Shown in pieces: positions 9,101-17,414 of a DNA stretch of 25,748 nt. Each line of letters opens with the position of its first letter. The first letter of the stretch is position 1. The position numbers were made by a program, and so were the translations under genes. Under the pieces are notes generated by a model, which searched no databases, was not told the origin of the DNA, and worked only from the letters and a program-made list of their open reading frames with translations. The stretch comes from a virus, in the IMG/VR virus record IMGVR_UViG_3300035703_000387, positions 1 to 25,748 of that record; one strand, 5' to 3'.

Positions 9101-10649
9101 AGAACAGATCCTCATGCCTGATGGCACAACTCACACAATGAGTTTGAATGACTTCATTGACACTCGTACATTCGATGTCCTTGAAGCCTACCTCAGGAGA
9201 ACCGCTGGAACAATCTCATTGGCTAACCAATTGGATGTCTACAAGGCATCTGACATTGATCGCCTGGTGAAGAATGCAACCTCTCAGGAGTTTGGTACTG
9301 CTCTCTCAGGAGAGCGGTTGACAGCGGTCAGAGAGAACCTTGATTTCACATTCGATCGTATCCTTGGTCGTCCTATCGAACAATTCTCGACAGGCAACAA
9401 GCTCCTCGAAATGTGGAGATCGTTGAACGTCACCCGCCTCATGGGTGGTGCCGTCTACAACCAGGTGCAGGAATTGTCCCAGATCATTGGATCTTTGGGA
9501 TGGAAAACCACCCTCAAGGCGATCCCTGAACTGCGTGGCATGTTGCGTGATGTGAAGTCAGGCAAGGTCAAGAATGAGATGCTCGACCAGCTCGAGAACC
9601 TCACTGGTGGAGCTGGAGCCGATCTCCTGCGTCGAACCGATTTCTCCCATAGGGATGATTGGGTCAGGCAGAGAGGGGACACCGCTCTGAACCAGTGGCT
9701 CGATCGCACGGATAACGTGATGTCTCGTTCCGCTTCAGGAGTTCTGAAATGGACGGGTATGACGGGTGTGATGATCCAGCAAAAGAGGATTCATGCCATA
9801 GCCATGGTCAACCACTTCGTGGAATCAGCGAATGGGAAGGCCAAGCTGGCGTTCTCTAAGGATCGTCTGGCATGGATGGGATTGGATGATGCTGACACCC
9901 GAAAGGTGTTGGATAACATCAAGCTCTACCATAAGGATGTCCAAGGTTCCAAGACCGGGCAGGTTGACTTCGAAAGATGGCAAGCCTCGGATCCCGATAG
10001 CTACGCTAAGTTCATTGTAGCGTTCCAAAGGGAAAGCCGTAGGGTTGTCCAAGAGAACGATCTGGCGTCCATGGTTCCGATCATGGGCAAAGGCTGGGGT
10101 CAAACGATGTTCCAGTTCCTCAACTTCTCGTTGCAGGGATGGAATAAGTCGCTTGGCTTTGCGATGAACCACAGGGACTATCAGACCCTCTCAACGGTCC
10201 TCCATGGCTCGATGTTCGCTGCTGCCACCTATCTGGCTCGTACCAACGCCCAGATGGCAGGCATGTCGGCTGAAGAGAGAGCTGAGTTCGCTGAGAAGCG
10301 TCTCTCCACCAAGCAGATTGTGGCCAACTCGATTGGTCGTATCGCTCAGGTGTCGGTGCTTCCTGTTCTCATTGACTCAACCATTGCTCCTACTCCGATA
10401 TTCTCAGGTGCAAGAACCACGTCCAACGTGACAGACTTTGTGGGATCAAACCCCACGCTATCTGCGATCAGCACAGCTTTAGCTATGCCTCGTAAGATTG
10501 CCCTTGCCAGTGCCTCTGATGATGTACAGGTAAGTGAAAGAGATGTCCGTAACTGGATGAAGCTTCTTCCCTTCAATAACGTTGTTGGAATCTCAAACGT
10601 ATTAAATTCAATTGCTGCTGATTATCCCAATACGGATAAACAGGAATAA
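6165..10649 (+). CDS. gp16: Internal virion protein D (gp16-like) with lambda R-type murein domain and HExxH domain
   Basis: At 1494 aa this is the largest protein here (T7 gp16: 1318 aa). Residues about 7-140 resemble the lambda endolysin gpR transglycosylase: FLNFLGAAEG, with E18 where lambda has its catalytic Glu, then GKYQITKTTYDD, DFSPASQDRIALELI and LGGRWASLP. T7 gp16 also begins with a transglycosylase but of the SLT/lysozyme type, so the murein enzyme appears exchanged. Residues 268-350 hold hydrophobic Gly/Ala stretches. A metallopeptidase-like HEIAH motif lies at 531-535, followed by DEFAAGLYGG at 585-594, whose E586 could be the third ligand. The long helical remainder fits the ejection tube. 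The ribosome binding site is AAGGA at 6154-6158. The general call is firm, the peptidase role is inference. Confidence 0.93.
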   Translation: MTELSNVGKFLNFLGAAEGAGYNTITGGGSFSSYDKHPGIVGMRTKEGPSTSAGKYQITKTTYDDIAPKLGITDFSPASQDRIALELIRQAGALPDVQSGNFDAAISKLGGRWASLPSSPYSQPKRSAEWVSQYFGGKIKPREYTPPTLQNQTDIPIAPSYNVGASEIAFKSAQDEAKYGGFGNQLSNLPEAVGLGFQTQNYVYNWLVDRNLQQVDTDFRYTKDLVSQATSGINPDYHGYILSGVSQDDVFRRRAKVEEATRKQQELASMGTVGAIGTFTGALLDLPTLVGFVPGLGTAAVVSKANRLKNALATGLVFSGSNVAAEAALSKYRPLATNDDLVWAAAAGLAFGLPIGAMANPASKAIGRVATEFLPESEALQKFGQKTASKIQIDEIKSAGLELTEKGKKTLDPEYRQAQVAKVEAEAIKVESKAIPMLEKSSSYTEFVPKTKSGKAYPAESTRKVLEDLLQSADPQVAKMASKLLDQIGDDLPFYTLPKSAKALSNRPGVYYPSPHLVTVSKEAKETTKIHEIAHAVTVHKLDYGKANPDTAHGKLYQEINSYYQQALKEANKQGFKSYYLKNIDEFAAGLYGGSSAKPMVEFLSKIKVDGDATLLSKFVQAVGKLLGFGDDEMNLYLKSLNATEQLIDEKLMVKLAGKGGRKDNEFLMDDVEPGMADYMPDGKSSFTSYGPALENFFARDWIPREARDIFHKLAGSTTGYKNHAVVSQSAWDQTLALGDGWITKLDKSFKPAFNKYFEELMEKGEATRWKRAEVFDSWEKQVGDYVRGVDGDFHPSIIKVGNEVKTLMKEAVDHINNPGKFNGRTKRGLTQIEETDPETGAKSLTDPLPYNENYLPRHPDVSKFNSMTAQFGSETVQRFLANSFKSANPDVEAKVAERFGRWYFNNLQESKLNRVNDNLENMLRGFDRDSLKESFIKNGAMTEAEATELLAKMFPKKDKINPLTKNLKSRSSLDETYSEQILMPDGTTHTMSLNDFIDTRTFDVLEAYLRRTAGTISLANQLDVYKASDIDRLVKNATSQEFGTALSGERLTAVRENLDFTFDRILGRPIEQFSTGNKLLEMWRSLNVTRLMGGAVYNQVQELSQIIGSLGWKTTLKAIPELRGMLRDVKSGKVKNEMLDQLENLTGGAGADLLRRTDFSHRDDWVRQRGDTALNQWLDRTDNVMSRSASGVLKWTGMTGVMIQQKRIHAIAMVNHFVESANGKAKLAFSKDRLAWMGLDDADTRKVLDNIKLYHKDVQGSKTGQVDFERWQASDPDSYAKFIVAFQRESRRVVQENDLASMVPIMGKGWGQTMFQFLNFSLQGWNKSLGFAMNHRDYQTLSTVLHGSMFAAATYLARTNAQMAGMSAEERAEFAEKRLSTKQIVANSIGRIAQVSVLPVLIDSTIAPTPIFSGARTTSNVTDFVGSNPTLSAISTALAMPRKIALASASDDVQVSERDVRNWMKLLPFNNVVGISNVLNSIAADYPNTDKQE

Positions 10650-10655
10650 CAATCG

Positions 10656-10684
10656 CCCCCAGGTAACACTGGGGGTTTTCTTTT
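10656..10684 (+). terminator. Intrinsic terminator between gp16 and tail fibre
   Basis: A perfect 7-bp stem, CCCCCAG (10656-10662) with CTGGGGG (10669-10675), a 6-nt loop, then TTTTCTTTT. It ends the internal virion protein transcript just before the tail fibre ribosome binding site. Confidence 0.88.
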
Positions 10685-10696
10685 GGAGAAATTCAA

Positions 10697-12880
10697 GTGC
10701 CTTTTAGTTACGTACAATACACGGGTAACGGCTCCACCACTAATTACGCTTTCTCATTTCCGTATCTGAATGCCTCGCATATCAAGGTACGTGTGAATGG
10801 AGTTCTGACCGCATTTACTTTTCTGAACTCAAGCACTGTCACCATCTCGCCCGCTCCTGCTAATGGAGCTGTAATCGATATTCGACGGGAGACTCCTAAA
10901 GACAACCCTCCAGTTGACTTTACGGATGGCTCGGTGCTGCTTGAAGCGGACCTAGACCTTCTCGCTAAGTTCAGCCTCTACACCGCCCAGGAGTCATCGG
11001 ATGGTGTATCCGATTCGATCACGAAGGACACTCTAGGCGTATGGGATGCACAGTCCCGTCGTATGAAAAGCCTAGCAGATCCTGTTAACGCCAATGATGC
11101 CGTCAATAAGGTATGGGCTGAAACAGGTATGACATCGCAGTTGGCACAAGCCACCACACAGGCTGCTAATGCCTCTGCCTCCGCAAGCTCGGCTTCTGGC
11201 TCTGCCTCTACGGCTACAGCTCAGGCTACGATTGCAACCACGAAGGCTTCTGAGGCTTCTGCCTCGGCTCTGTCTGCTTCTGGGTCAGCTACCTCTGCTA
11301 GTGGATCTGCCTCGACGGCTACCACACAGGCTGGAGTAGCAACCACCCAGGCAGGGATCGCCACAACCAAAGCTGGTGAAGCGTCTGCCTCGGCTGCCTC
11401 TGCCTCTAGCTCTGCTAGTTCGGCTACAGGCTCTGCAACCACTGCCTCTACCCAGGCTGGCATTGCAACCACTCAGGCTACCAATGCCTCCAACTCGGCT
11501 ACCTCGGCTTCTAACAGTGCGTCTACAGCGACCACTCAAGCGGGGATCGCTACGACCAAGGCAGGTGAGGCCGCAGGGTCTGCTAGTGCTGCTGCTGGAT
11601 CGGCTGCGACTGCAACCACACAAGCGGGTACCGCAACCACCAAGGCATCAGAGGCTGCTGCTTCTGCAATCCTAGCCAATGATTGGGCTACGCTGACCAC
11701 TGGTCCTGTAGCAGGTGGAGAGTACTCCTCTAAGTACCACGCACAGCAAGCCTCTAGCTCGGCTTCAACAGCCACGACTCAGGCAGGAATTGCAACAACC
11801 AAGGCAAATGAAGCTAACGCTTCAGCTATCTCTGCGGCTGCTTCTGCTTCCTCTGCTGCTGCTCTCTTGGATAACTTTGATGATCGCTATCTCGGTCCTA
11901 AGTCTTCTGCTCCTACTCTTGATAACGACGGCAATGCGCTTGTTGTTGGTGCTCTGTATTTCGATACGACAACTGGCAAGATGCGTGTCTACACGGCATC
12001 AGGATGGATAGATGCAAGCTCTGCTTCTGTAGCTACGCTTGGTCAGTTCCAGTTCAATGCGACTGCTAATCAGACCACATTCAGTGGAGCTGCTGCTGTA
12101 GGTGGAACTCTGACATACACCGTAGGTGCCGTACTGGTTGCCCTGAATGGTGTGCTCCTCGAAGAGACCTCGGACTTCACAGCCACGAACGGTACGTCTA
12201 TCGTGCTGGCTTCTGGGGCTGCTGCTGGTGACGAGCTGAACGTATATGCGTTTGGTAGCTTCCTGATTGCTGATACCTACACCCAAGCTGCTGCTGATGC
12301 TCGCTTCCTAAATGTGGCTGGTGACACCATGACTGGTGGCCTGATCATGGCCTCTGGTACAAGTGTGATCCTTTCGGATTCCGCAGGAGCCACAGGCTCT
12401 AACATGTTCCACTACAGTGTCGATGACCACACTTACATTGATAACGTCAAGGGTGGTGCTCAGGTATTTCGTGGTGGTGGCTCTTATGTCGAGCGTATGC
12501 GCTTGGACAATTCAGGCAACCTCAAGTTCAACTCAGGATACGGCTCAGTCGCTAATGCATATGGCTGTCGTGCATGGGTAGATTTCAATGGTACGGGTAC
12601 GGTCGCTATTCGAGGAAGCGGTAATGTAACAAGTATTACTGACCACGGAACAGGACAATACACAGTTAACCTGACTACTTCTCTGCCAGACACAAACTAT
12701 GCAATAGTGGCTTCCTCTGGAGCACCGGGTGCGGCTAAAACAAGTGTAGACATAAATGTTGTCGGTGATGGCCCAATTTCAGATTCATCACCAACTGTCA
12801 GTAGCTTTAGAATTCTTACAACTAGATACGATTCAGCCAACCAAGATAGTAAATATGTATCAGTTGCAGTCTTCCGCTAA
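10697..12880 (+). CDS. gp17: Tail fibre protein (T7 gp17-like)
   Basis: The start is GTG at 10697 with GGAG at 10685-10688. Of 727 aa, residues 1-150 ([35 protein letters not shown]) match the T7 gp17 N-terminal domain that attaches the fibre to the tail. Residues about 150-390 are an Ala/Ser/Thr repeat region built from [11 protein letters not shown]-like units, probably an elongated trimeric shaft. From about 395 a non-repetitive part follows, and from about 620 ([20 protein letters not shown]) a tip domain seen at the C-terminus of many phage fibres. The tip probably contacts the host receptor. Small accessory genes follow directly. Confidence 0.93.
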   Translation: MPFSYVQYTGNGSTTNYAFSFPYLNASHIKVRVNGVLTAFTFLNSSTVTISPAPANGAVIDIRRETPKDNPPVDFTDGSVLLEADLDLLAKFSLYTAQESSDGVSDSITKDTLGVWDAQSRRMKSLADPVNANDAVNKVWAETGMTSQLAQATTQAANASASASSASGSASTATAQATIATTKASEASASALSASGSATSASGSASTATTQAGVATTQAGIATTKAGEASASAASASSSASSATGSATTASTQAGIATTQATNASNSATSASNSASTATTQAGIATTKAGEAAGSASAAAGSAATATTQAGTATTKASEAAASAILANDWATLTTGPVAGGEYSSKYHAQQASSSASTATTQAGIATTKANEANASAISAAASASSAAALLDNFDDRYLGPKSSAPTLDNDGNALVVGALYFDTTTGKMRVYTASGWIDASSASVATLGQFQFNATANQTTFSGAAAVGGTLTYTVGAVLVALNGVLLEETSDFTATNGTSIVLASGAAAGDELNVYAFGSFLIADTYTQAAADARFLNVAGDTMTGGLIMASGTSVILSDSAGATGSNMFHYSVDDHTYIDNVKGGAQVFRGGGSYVERMRLDNSGNLKFNSGYGSVANAYGCRAWVDFNGTGTVAIRGSGNVTSITDHGTGQYTVNLTTSLPDTNYAIVASSGAPGAAKTSVDINVVGDGPISDSSPTVSSFRILTTRYDSANQDSKYVSVAVFR
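11140..11866 (+). repeat. Degenerate Ala/Ser/Thr-coding repeats in the tail fibre shaft
   Basis: This in-frame stretch encodes repeated variants of [19 protein letters not shown] alternating with SAS/SAT runs. The DNA repeats are imperfect (ACCACNCAGGC..GCNACNACCAAGGC-like units). They create long open frames on other frames and on the - strand that are compositional shadows. Such repeats can shorten or lengthen the fibre by recombination. Confidence 0.85.
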
Positions 12881-12892
12881 TCAGGAGAAATT

Positions 12893-13081
12893 ATGAACCA
12901 ACGAATTATATACCCTACTGATGATGGCGTAGCTGTCATAGTTCCCGCCCCTGACTGCGGAATGTCCATTGAAGAGATTGCTCTGAAGGATGTCCCAGAG
13001 GGCAAACCTTACAAGATCGTGGATGTCTCTGATATTCCTACAGACCGCACTTTCCGTAACGCATGGGAGTACCAAGAATGA
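12893..13081 (+). CDS. Small fibre-associated protein, unknown function
   Basis: A 62-aa acidic protein (MNQRIIYPTDDGVAVIVPAP...) with a good ribosome binding site (CAGGAGA) 12 bp after the tail fibre stop. Small proteins beginning with this pattern are common beside phage tail fibre genes and are usually left as hypothetical or possible fibre assembly factors. It shares an ATGA overlap with the next gene, so the pair is co-translated. Function is inferred only from position. Confidence 0.8.
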   Translation: MNQRIIYPTDDGVAVIVPAPDCGMSIEEIALKDVPEGKPYKIVDVSDIPTDRTFRNAWEYQE

Positions 13082-13320
13082 TCGTCATCAACATTGACAA
13101 GGCGAAAGCCATCACCAAGGACCGCTTGCGTTCTGAACGTGCTCCCTTGCTCCAGGCACAGGACATAGCCTTTCAACGGGCTTTGGAATCGGGCGAGGAC
13201 ACTTCCGCCATTGTTGCAGAAAAACAACGGCTCAGGGATGTCACCAAGCTGGCTGATCAGGTTGCAACGCTAGACGAGCTGAAGGCTCTGTCAGCGGATG
13301 CTCCATCCGAAGTAGCCTAA
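13078..13320 (+). CDS. Small helical fibre-associated protein, unknown function
   Basis: I start at ATG 13078, overlapping the previous stop as ATGA, rather than at 13063. The 80-aa product MIVINIDKAKAITKDRLRSE... is strongly helical and charged (RDVTKLADQVATLDELKALS), a type often coded with the preceding gene next to tail fibres in phages of Proteobacteria. It may help fold or assemble the fibre; there is no motif that proves it. A 69-bp gap follows. Confidence 0.8.
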   Translation: MIVINIDKAKAITKDRLRSERAPLLQAQDIAFQRALESGEDTSAIVAEKQRLRDVTKLADQVATLDELKALSADAPSEVA

Positions 13321-13341
13321 GCGAAATCAACAAGTTAGCTA

Positions 13342-13354
13342 GGGGTGTGACAAC
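13342..13354 (+). repeat. 13-nt repeat shared with the attachment-site region
   Basis: GGGGTGTGACAAC lies in the 69-bp gap before the second receptor-binding-type gene and recurs exactly at 25565-25577 beside the attachment site. Here it is followed by CCTTGG. Chance is possible in 25 kb, though not very likely for 13 nt; no function is shown. Confidence 0.4.
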
Positions 13355-13389
13355 CCTTGGCGTTCTTTATAACATAAAGGAATTTCATT

Positions 13390-14466
13390 ATGAGTAAAGC
13401 GAGAGACCTCGCAAAAGTCGGATCAGTCGCTTCTCTTGTAAGCCTCAAGAACCGCATCATCAATGGTGCGATGGTGATTGACCAGCGTAATGCTGGTGCT
13501 AGTTATACAGTACCTTCTGGTGGTGGCTATTCTATTGATAGATGGCATTGTGAAGCGTCACAAGCATCTAAATATACAGCGCAACAGTCTTCTACTGCGC
13601 CAGCTGGTTTTGTTAACAGTTTGAAACTGACATCATCCTCTGCTTATTCTTTGGGTGCTGGCGATTATTTTCAGCTTCAACAATCTATTGAAGGGTTTAA
13701 TACGGCAGATTTTAATTTTGGAACTGCTAATGCTAAGACTATTACCTTGTCGTTTTGGGTAAATGCAAGTGTTACTGGAACCTACGGAATGTTTTTGATA
13801 AACAACGCATCTAATAGAATTTATCCAACATCCTATACGGTTAATTCGGCCAATACCTGGGAGCAAAAAACAATTACGGTTGCTGGCGATACAACAGGAA
13901 CATGGGATACCACAAATAATAGAGGCATTCGCGTTGCTTGGACTTTGGGTTATGGCTCTACTTATGCAGGAGCAACACCAAACGCTTGGACTGGAGGTTC
14001 TTTATATGTCCCTAGCGGGTGCGTAAATTTTGTTGGCACAAACGGAGCAACTTTCTACATCACAGGTGTCCAACTTGAGGCTGGCTCTACAGCTACGCCT
14101 TTTGAGTTCAGACCTTATGGGCAGGAATTGGCGTTGTGTCAGAGGTATCTGCCAGCTTACATTTACGAATCTTCATCCGGGTCGGAGATTATTGGATGGT
14201 TTAGAGGTGGTTCAGGCTCTACTTATGGTTCGACACAAATTGTTTTTCCAGTAACCGCTAGAGTTCCACCAACAGGTATTTCCGTCACTGGTTCTTCATA
14301 TGCAGTAAGCGGGTTATCTTTTACTACTATAACATTTGGTTCAGCGAGCACAAGAGTTGGACAGTTGGATGTTTCTGGTGGAAGTGGAATGACTGCTCTG
14401 GCAATGTATACCTTTACTGCTGGGGCAACTGGAAGCAAAATTCTATTTACAGGATCTGAATTATGA
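13390..14466 (+). CDS. Second receptor-binding/tail tip-type protein
   Basis: The 358-aa product begins MSKARDLAKVGSVASLVSLK followed by NRIINGAMVIDQRNAG, a signature of many phage tail fibre or tail tip proteins. A beta-rich domain of carbohydrate-binding type follows (TLSFWVNASVTGTYGMF, TWEQKTITVAGDTTGTW), then the conserved FYITGVQLEAGSTATPFEFR and ELALCQRYLPAYI near residues 222-256, and a variable C-terminal tip. It is probably a host recognition protein in addition to gp17. The coding sequence is visibly more AT-rich than gp16 or gp19, which suggests module exchange. The ribosome binding site is AAGGA at 13377-13381. Confidence 0.85.
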   Translation: MSKARDLAKVGSVASLVSLKNRIINGAMVIDQRNAGASYTVPSGGGYSIDRWHCEASQASKYTAQQSSTAPAGFVNSLKLTSSSAYSLGAGDYFQLQQSIEGFNTADFNFGTANAKTITLSFWVNASVTGTYGMFLINNASNRIYPTSYTVNSANTWEQKTITVAGDTTGTWDTTNNRGIRVAWTLGYGSTYAGATPNAWTGGSLYVPSGCVNFVGTNGATFYITGVQLEAGSTATPFEFRPYGQELALCQRYLPAYIYESSSGSEIIGWFRGGSGSTYGSTQIVFPVTARVPPTGISVTGSSYAVSGLSFTTITFGSASTRVGQLDVSGGSGMTALAMYTFTAGATGSKILFTGSEL

Positions 14467-14639
14467 ACGAACCTATTTGGAAATTAATGCCAAGGCCTGA
14501 AGGCCAAAATGTCGATGTTGTCTGGAGAAAATGGCCAGATGGTAGACAAGAATCTTGTTTGGTTAATACTCCAGAATACCTAAAGTGGCTCGAAGAGGGC
14601 AACACACCGCTCCCTGCGGATACTCCTAGCGAGGAGTAA
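14463..14639 (+). CDS. Small tail fibre assembly-like protein
   Basis: A 58-aa protein starting at the ATGA overlap with the stop of the previous gene: MNEPIWKLMPRPEGQNVDVV, then a C-terminus with NTPEYLKWLEEGNTPLPAD. The EYLKWLEEGNTPLPAD ending is typical of small phage proteins encoded just after fibre or tip genes, often called fibre assembly or chaperone proteins. Overlap with the receptor-binding gene suggests a partner role. Assignment is by pattern and position. Confidence 0.75.
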   Translation: MNEPIWKLMPRPEGQNVDVVWRKWPDGRQESCLVNTPEYLKWLEEGNTPLPADTPSEE

Positions 14640-14642
14640 CCG

Positions 14643-14861
14643 ATGGAACAGCTTGAACACCGTGTTATCAAACTAGAGCTACGAGTAGACAACCACGCAG
14701 ACGACCTAAAGAAACTTTCAGACATCTCTGACAGTCTCAAGAAGTCCTTAGTCTCCATCGAAAAGACCCTCGCCCAGATCAAGTGGATCGCTCTTGGAGC
14801 CATCATTGCAGTCCTTGGTCAGGCGATGGGACTCGATAAAATCATAAAGGTACTCCTATGA
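14643..14861 (+). CDS. Class II holin-like / XhlA-like membrane protein
   Basis: The 72-aa protein has an N-terminal coiled coil (EQLEHRVIKLELRVDNHADD, with leucines at heptad spacing up to about residue 45) and one C-terminal membrane segment, IKWIALGAIIAVLGQAMGL (about 46-64). This layout fits the XhlA family and lies where T7 has its class II holin gp17.5, between the fibre and gp18. It probably helps time lysis at the inner membrane. No endolysin or spanin gene lies beside it; the partner endolysin should be outside the window. It overlaps gp18 by 4 nt. Confidence 0.75.
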   Translation: MEQLEHRVIKLELRVDNHADDLKKLSDISDSLKKSLVSIEKTLAQIKWIALGAIIAVLGQAMGLDKIIKVLL

Positions 14862-15118
14862 ACAAAGCAGACGAAAAAGAACTGGCTTCCCTCCATGGCG
14901 AGCTTGCCAAGGTTCTGAAAGACGCCATTGTCAAGGAGTATGTCGATGAAGCAGGGAATGCTATTCCTCCCCCAGCGGCTATCCTCAACGTTGCCCGGCA
15001 ATTCCTGAAGGACAACAAGATCGAGGCCGTCTCAGTTGAGGGTTCTCCGCTTCACAATCTAGCCGATCTACCCGTATTCGAGGACGAGAACATCGTCCCC
15101 ATCCGTAAGGTACAGTAG
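14858..15118 (+). CDS. gp18: Terminase small subunit (T7 gp18-like)
   Basis: The 86-aa product matches T7 gp18 in length (89 aa) and pattern: an N-terminal helix (LASLHGELAKVLKDAIV), then PPPAAILNVARQFLKDNKIEAV, and an acidic end (LPVFEDENI). In T7 the small subunit recognises concatemer DNA and controls cutting by gp19. The start overlaps the holin stop as ATGA. Between it and gp19 there is no Rz-type spanin gene such as T7 18.5, only a structured 110-bp gap. Confidence 0.9.
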   Translation: MNKADEKELASLHGELAKVLKDAIVKEYVDEAGNAIPPPAAILNVARQFLKDNKIEAVSVEGSPLHNLADLPVFEDENIVPIRKVQ

Positions 15119-15162
15119 TGCCTCATAAATCCTCATAAACGGCTCATAGAGGCTTTTTCTCT

Positions 15163-15190
15163 GTCTTCCTAGGCTACCCCCTAGGGAGAC
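15163..15190 (+). promoter_or_regulatory. Strong hairpin between gp18 and gp19, possible RNase III site
   Basis: GTCTTCCTAGG (15163-15173) pairs with CCTAGGGAGAC (15180-15190) over 11 bp with one G-T pair and a 6-nt loop. No T-run follows, so it is not a standard terminator. T7 has an RNase III processing site (R18.5) just after gene 18; this hairpin holds the same place. A processing role is inference. Confidence 0.5.
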
Positions 15191-15228
15191 CCTGAAAACG
15201 TCTCTAAGGTGCCTCTAATCGCCTCCAA

Positions 15229-16905
15229 ATGGATTCTAAACACAGAGTATTATCTGATTTCAGGGTGTTCTCCCATGTTATATGGGGCCACCTGAACCTC
15301 CCACCTCTCACTCCCGTACAGAATGACATCTGCTTGTACCTGCAAAATGGTCCTAAGCGGGGCATCATTGAAGCGTTCCGTGGAGTAGGGAAATCCTTTC
15401 TAACTTCAGCCTTCGTCTGCTGGATCCTCCTAAACGATCCCCAGAAGAAGATCTTGGTTGTCTCTGCCTCAAAGGAGAGGGCTGATGCCTTCTCCACCTT
15501 CGTCAAACGATTGATCAATGAAGTACCGATCCTTCAGCACTTGCGTCCTAAGGAAGGCCAAAGAGACTCTGTAATTTCATTCGACGTTGGTCCATCGTTG
15601 GCTGACCACTCACCTTCGGTTAAATCCGTGGGAATCACAGGACAGCTTACAGGTTCAAGAGCGGACATCGTTGTTGCGGACGATATCGAGACACCGGGCA
15701 ACTCAGCCACTCAGATGATGCGAGACAAGCTCTCGGAGCTGGTGAAGGAGTTTGACTCGATTCTCCGTCCCCTTCCTGATAGCCGAATCATCTACCTCGG
15801 CACCCCACAGTTGGAGATGTCCCTCTACAACGCCCTGGGCGAACGTGGCTATGAGACTCGCATATGGCCAGCTCAGTACCCAGAGATCCTCAAGGTAGCC
15901 TCCTATCAAGGAAAGCTCGCCCCTTGGATCACTCTGGCTCTGGAGAGGGATGCTACCCTCGTAGGCAAGCCTACAGACCCCCTGAGATTCGGTGAGGAAG
16001 ACCTCCTCGAACGGAGAGCGTCCTATGGTCGCTCAGGGTTCGCCTTACAGTTCATGCTCGACACATCCCTATCGGATGCCGACAGGTACCCCCTGAAGGT
16101 CTCTGACCTGGTGGTGCAGTCCCTGAACCCAACCATGGCTCACCTCAAGGTAGCCTGGGCAGCAGCTCCTGAACTCATCATCAATGATGTCCCCAACGTG
16201 GCTCTCACGGGGGATAAGTTCTATCGCCCCATGTGGCACTCCCCAGACATGGCTGAGTACACAGGCTGTGTGATGGCCATTGACCCCTCGGGTAGGGGAG
16301 CTGACGAGACAGGCTATGCCATCGTCAAGATGCTCGCTGGTAACCAGTACCTGGTGGCCTGTGGGGGTCTTATGGGTGGGTACTCAGACCAGACCCTAGA
16401 GACACTCTCAAGGCTTGCTAAGATCCACCAGGTGAACCATGTCATTGTCGAGGCTAACTTCGGTGATGGTATGTACACCAAGCTCCTGACACCAGTGATG
16501 GCTAGGATCCATAAGTGCTTGATTGAAGAAGTCAAACACTCCACTCAGAAGGAGATGAGGATCATAGACACCCTAGAGCCTGTCATGTCTCAACACAGAC
16601 TGATCATAGACCAAGAGCTGATCCGGAAGGACTTTGAATCAGCTCAGGATCCCAAGTACTCCCTCATCTACCAGATGACAAGGATCACCAAGGATCGAGG
16701 TGCTCTGATCCATGATGACCGTCTAGACGCCCTAGCGATGGCTGTAGGGTACTGGGTGGAGCATATGTCCAGAGACAACGACAAGGCAGTGGCTCAGTTC
16801 AAGTCAGAGTTCCTCAAGAAGGAACTTCAAGGGTTCATGAAGAATGCTTTTGGAGGTAAGCCTAAAGGGAACTCCTGGATCTCTACAAACAAAGCCACTA
16901 GATAG
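15229..16905 (+). CDS. gp19: Terminase large subunit (T7 gp19-like)
   Basis: The 558-aa motor protein (T7 gp19: 586 aa) carries the full ATPase and nuclease set. Walker A is FRGVGKS at residues 50-56, Walker B is VVADDIE at 148-154, and RDSVISFDVGP and SVKSVGITGQLTGSRADI are conserved with T7. Nuclease acidic residues are D352 (AIDPSGRG), E408 (IVEANFGDG) and D496/D500 (HDDRLDALAMA). It pumps DNA into the prohead and cuts concatemers. The ATG at 15229 lacks a close ribosome binding site (AAGGTG is 16 nt upstream), but conserved terminase sequence begins soon after it and no better start is seen. The repeat-rich junction follows. Confidence 0.96.
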   Translation: MDSKHRVLSDFRVFSHVIWGHLNLPPLTPVQNDICLYLQNGPKRGIIEAFRGVGKSFLTSAFVCWILLNDPQKKILVVSASKERADAFSTFVKRLINEVPILQHLRPKEGQRDSVISFDVGPSLADHSPSVKSVGITGQLTGSRADIVVADDIETPGNSATQMMRDKLSELVKEFDSILRPLPDSRIIYLGTPQLEMSLYNALGERGYETRIWPAQYPEILKVASYQGKLAPWITLALERDATLVGKPTDPLRFGEEDLLERRASYGRSGFALQFMLDTSLSDADRYPLKVSDLVVQSLNPTMAHLKVAWAAAPELIINDVPNVALTGDKFYRPMWHSPDMAEYTGCVMAIDPSGRGADETGYAIVKMLAGNQYLVACGGLMGGYSDQTLETLSRLAKIHQVNHVIVEANFGDGMYTKLLTPVMARIHKCLIEEVKHSTQKEMRIIDTLEPVMSQHRLIIDQELIRKDFESAQDPKYSLIYQMTRITKDRGALIHDDRLDALAMAVGYWVEHMSRDNDKAVAQFKSEFLKKELQGFMKNAFGGKPKGNSWISTNKATR

Positions 16906-16979
16906 CGACTAAAATGAAGTGCCCTAACCCCCTGTTTTATAAGACAATTCCTATAGTCCTTGAATAGGGGGAGGGGAAA

Positions 16980-17109
16980 CCTATAGTTAAACTATAGGAT
17001 AACCTAGAGATAGACCTAAAGATAGACCTATAGAGTAGACTATAGGTTGTCCTATAGAGAGACTTTAGAACCTAAAGAGACTATAGGTTGTCTATAGAGG
17101 TATCTATAG
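16980..17109 (+). repeat. Phased CCTATAG/CCTAAAG heptamer array (right array)
   Basis: About twelve heptamers of the form NCTWWAG begin at 16980, 16991, 17003, 17015, 17027, 17039, 17051, 17062, 17071, 17080, 17091 and 17103. Forms include CCTATAG, CCTAGAG, CCTAAAG and ACTATAG. Spacing is mostly 11-12 bp, about one helical turn, so the copies face the same side of the DNA. T7 carries arrays of CCTAAAG beside its terminal repeats. It lies 75 bp after the terminase gene. Confidence 0.8.
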
Positions 17110-17145
17110 GTTATATACTAATGATGATATAGTAGTATATAAACC
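17109..17145 (+). repeat. AT-rich inverted repeat next to the right array
   Basis: GGTTATATACTA (17109-17120) pairs with TAGTATATAAACC (17133-17145) with one bulged base and a 12-nt loop. It directly abuts the last heptamer. It could form a cruciform or hairpin at the genome end; hairpin intermediates are known in T7 concatemer processing, so a role there is possible. Confidence 0.6.
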
Positions 17146-17148
17146 TTA

Positions 17149-17173
17149 GGTTAGCTAGAGGTTAGCTAGAGGT
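17149..17173 (+). repeat. 11-bp tandem repeat GGTTAGCTAGA
   Basis: Two perfect copies (17149-17159, 17160-17170) and the first 3 bases of a third. The 11-bp period continues the helical phasing of the heptamer array and each unit contains TAGCTAGA. Confidence 0.75.
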
Positions 17174-17414
17174 GATCTTGTGGGGGTGTTACCACCATCC
17201 AAGTCAGGAATCCAACCCAGGAATATTTCATTACAAAAATCTGAATGCCTACCTCGATTTCTTAAAATGGGCGATTCCCCCCTCATGCTTTCGCTGGTTT
17301 CTCAAAGTTTCCCATAGAATCAAGGGGTTAGGTGGCACAATCAACGGCACAATCCCGCTAAGTCCTTGATTTCATTAGCACTACTTCGGATTAGATATCC
17401 TATGCACCCTCAAA

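Noticed and set aside
11221-11775. Several - strand and other-frame open stretches rich in Ala/Val or Arg/Leu inside the tail fibre
   Set aside because: They are products of the repeated Ala/Ser/Thr codons read in other frames.
17172-17369. 65-codon frame in the junction region
   Set aside because: No ribosome binding site, atypical composition, and it lies in the proposed terminal repeat; treated as non-coding.
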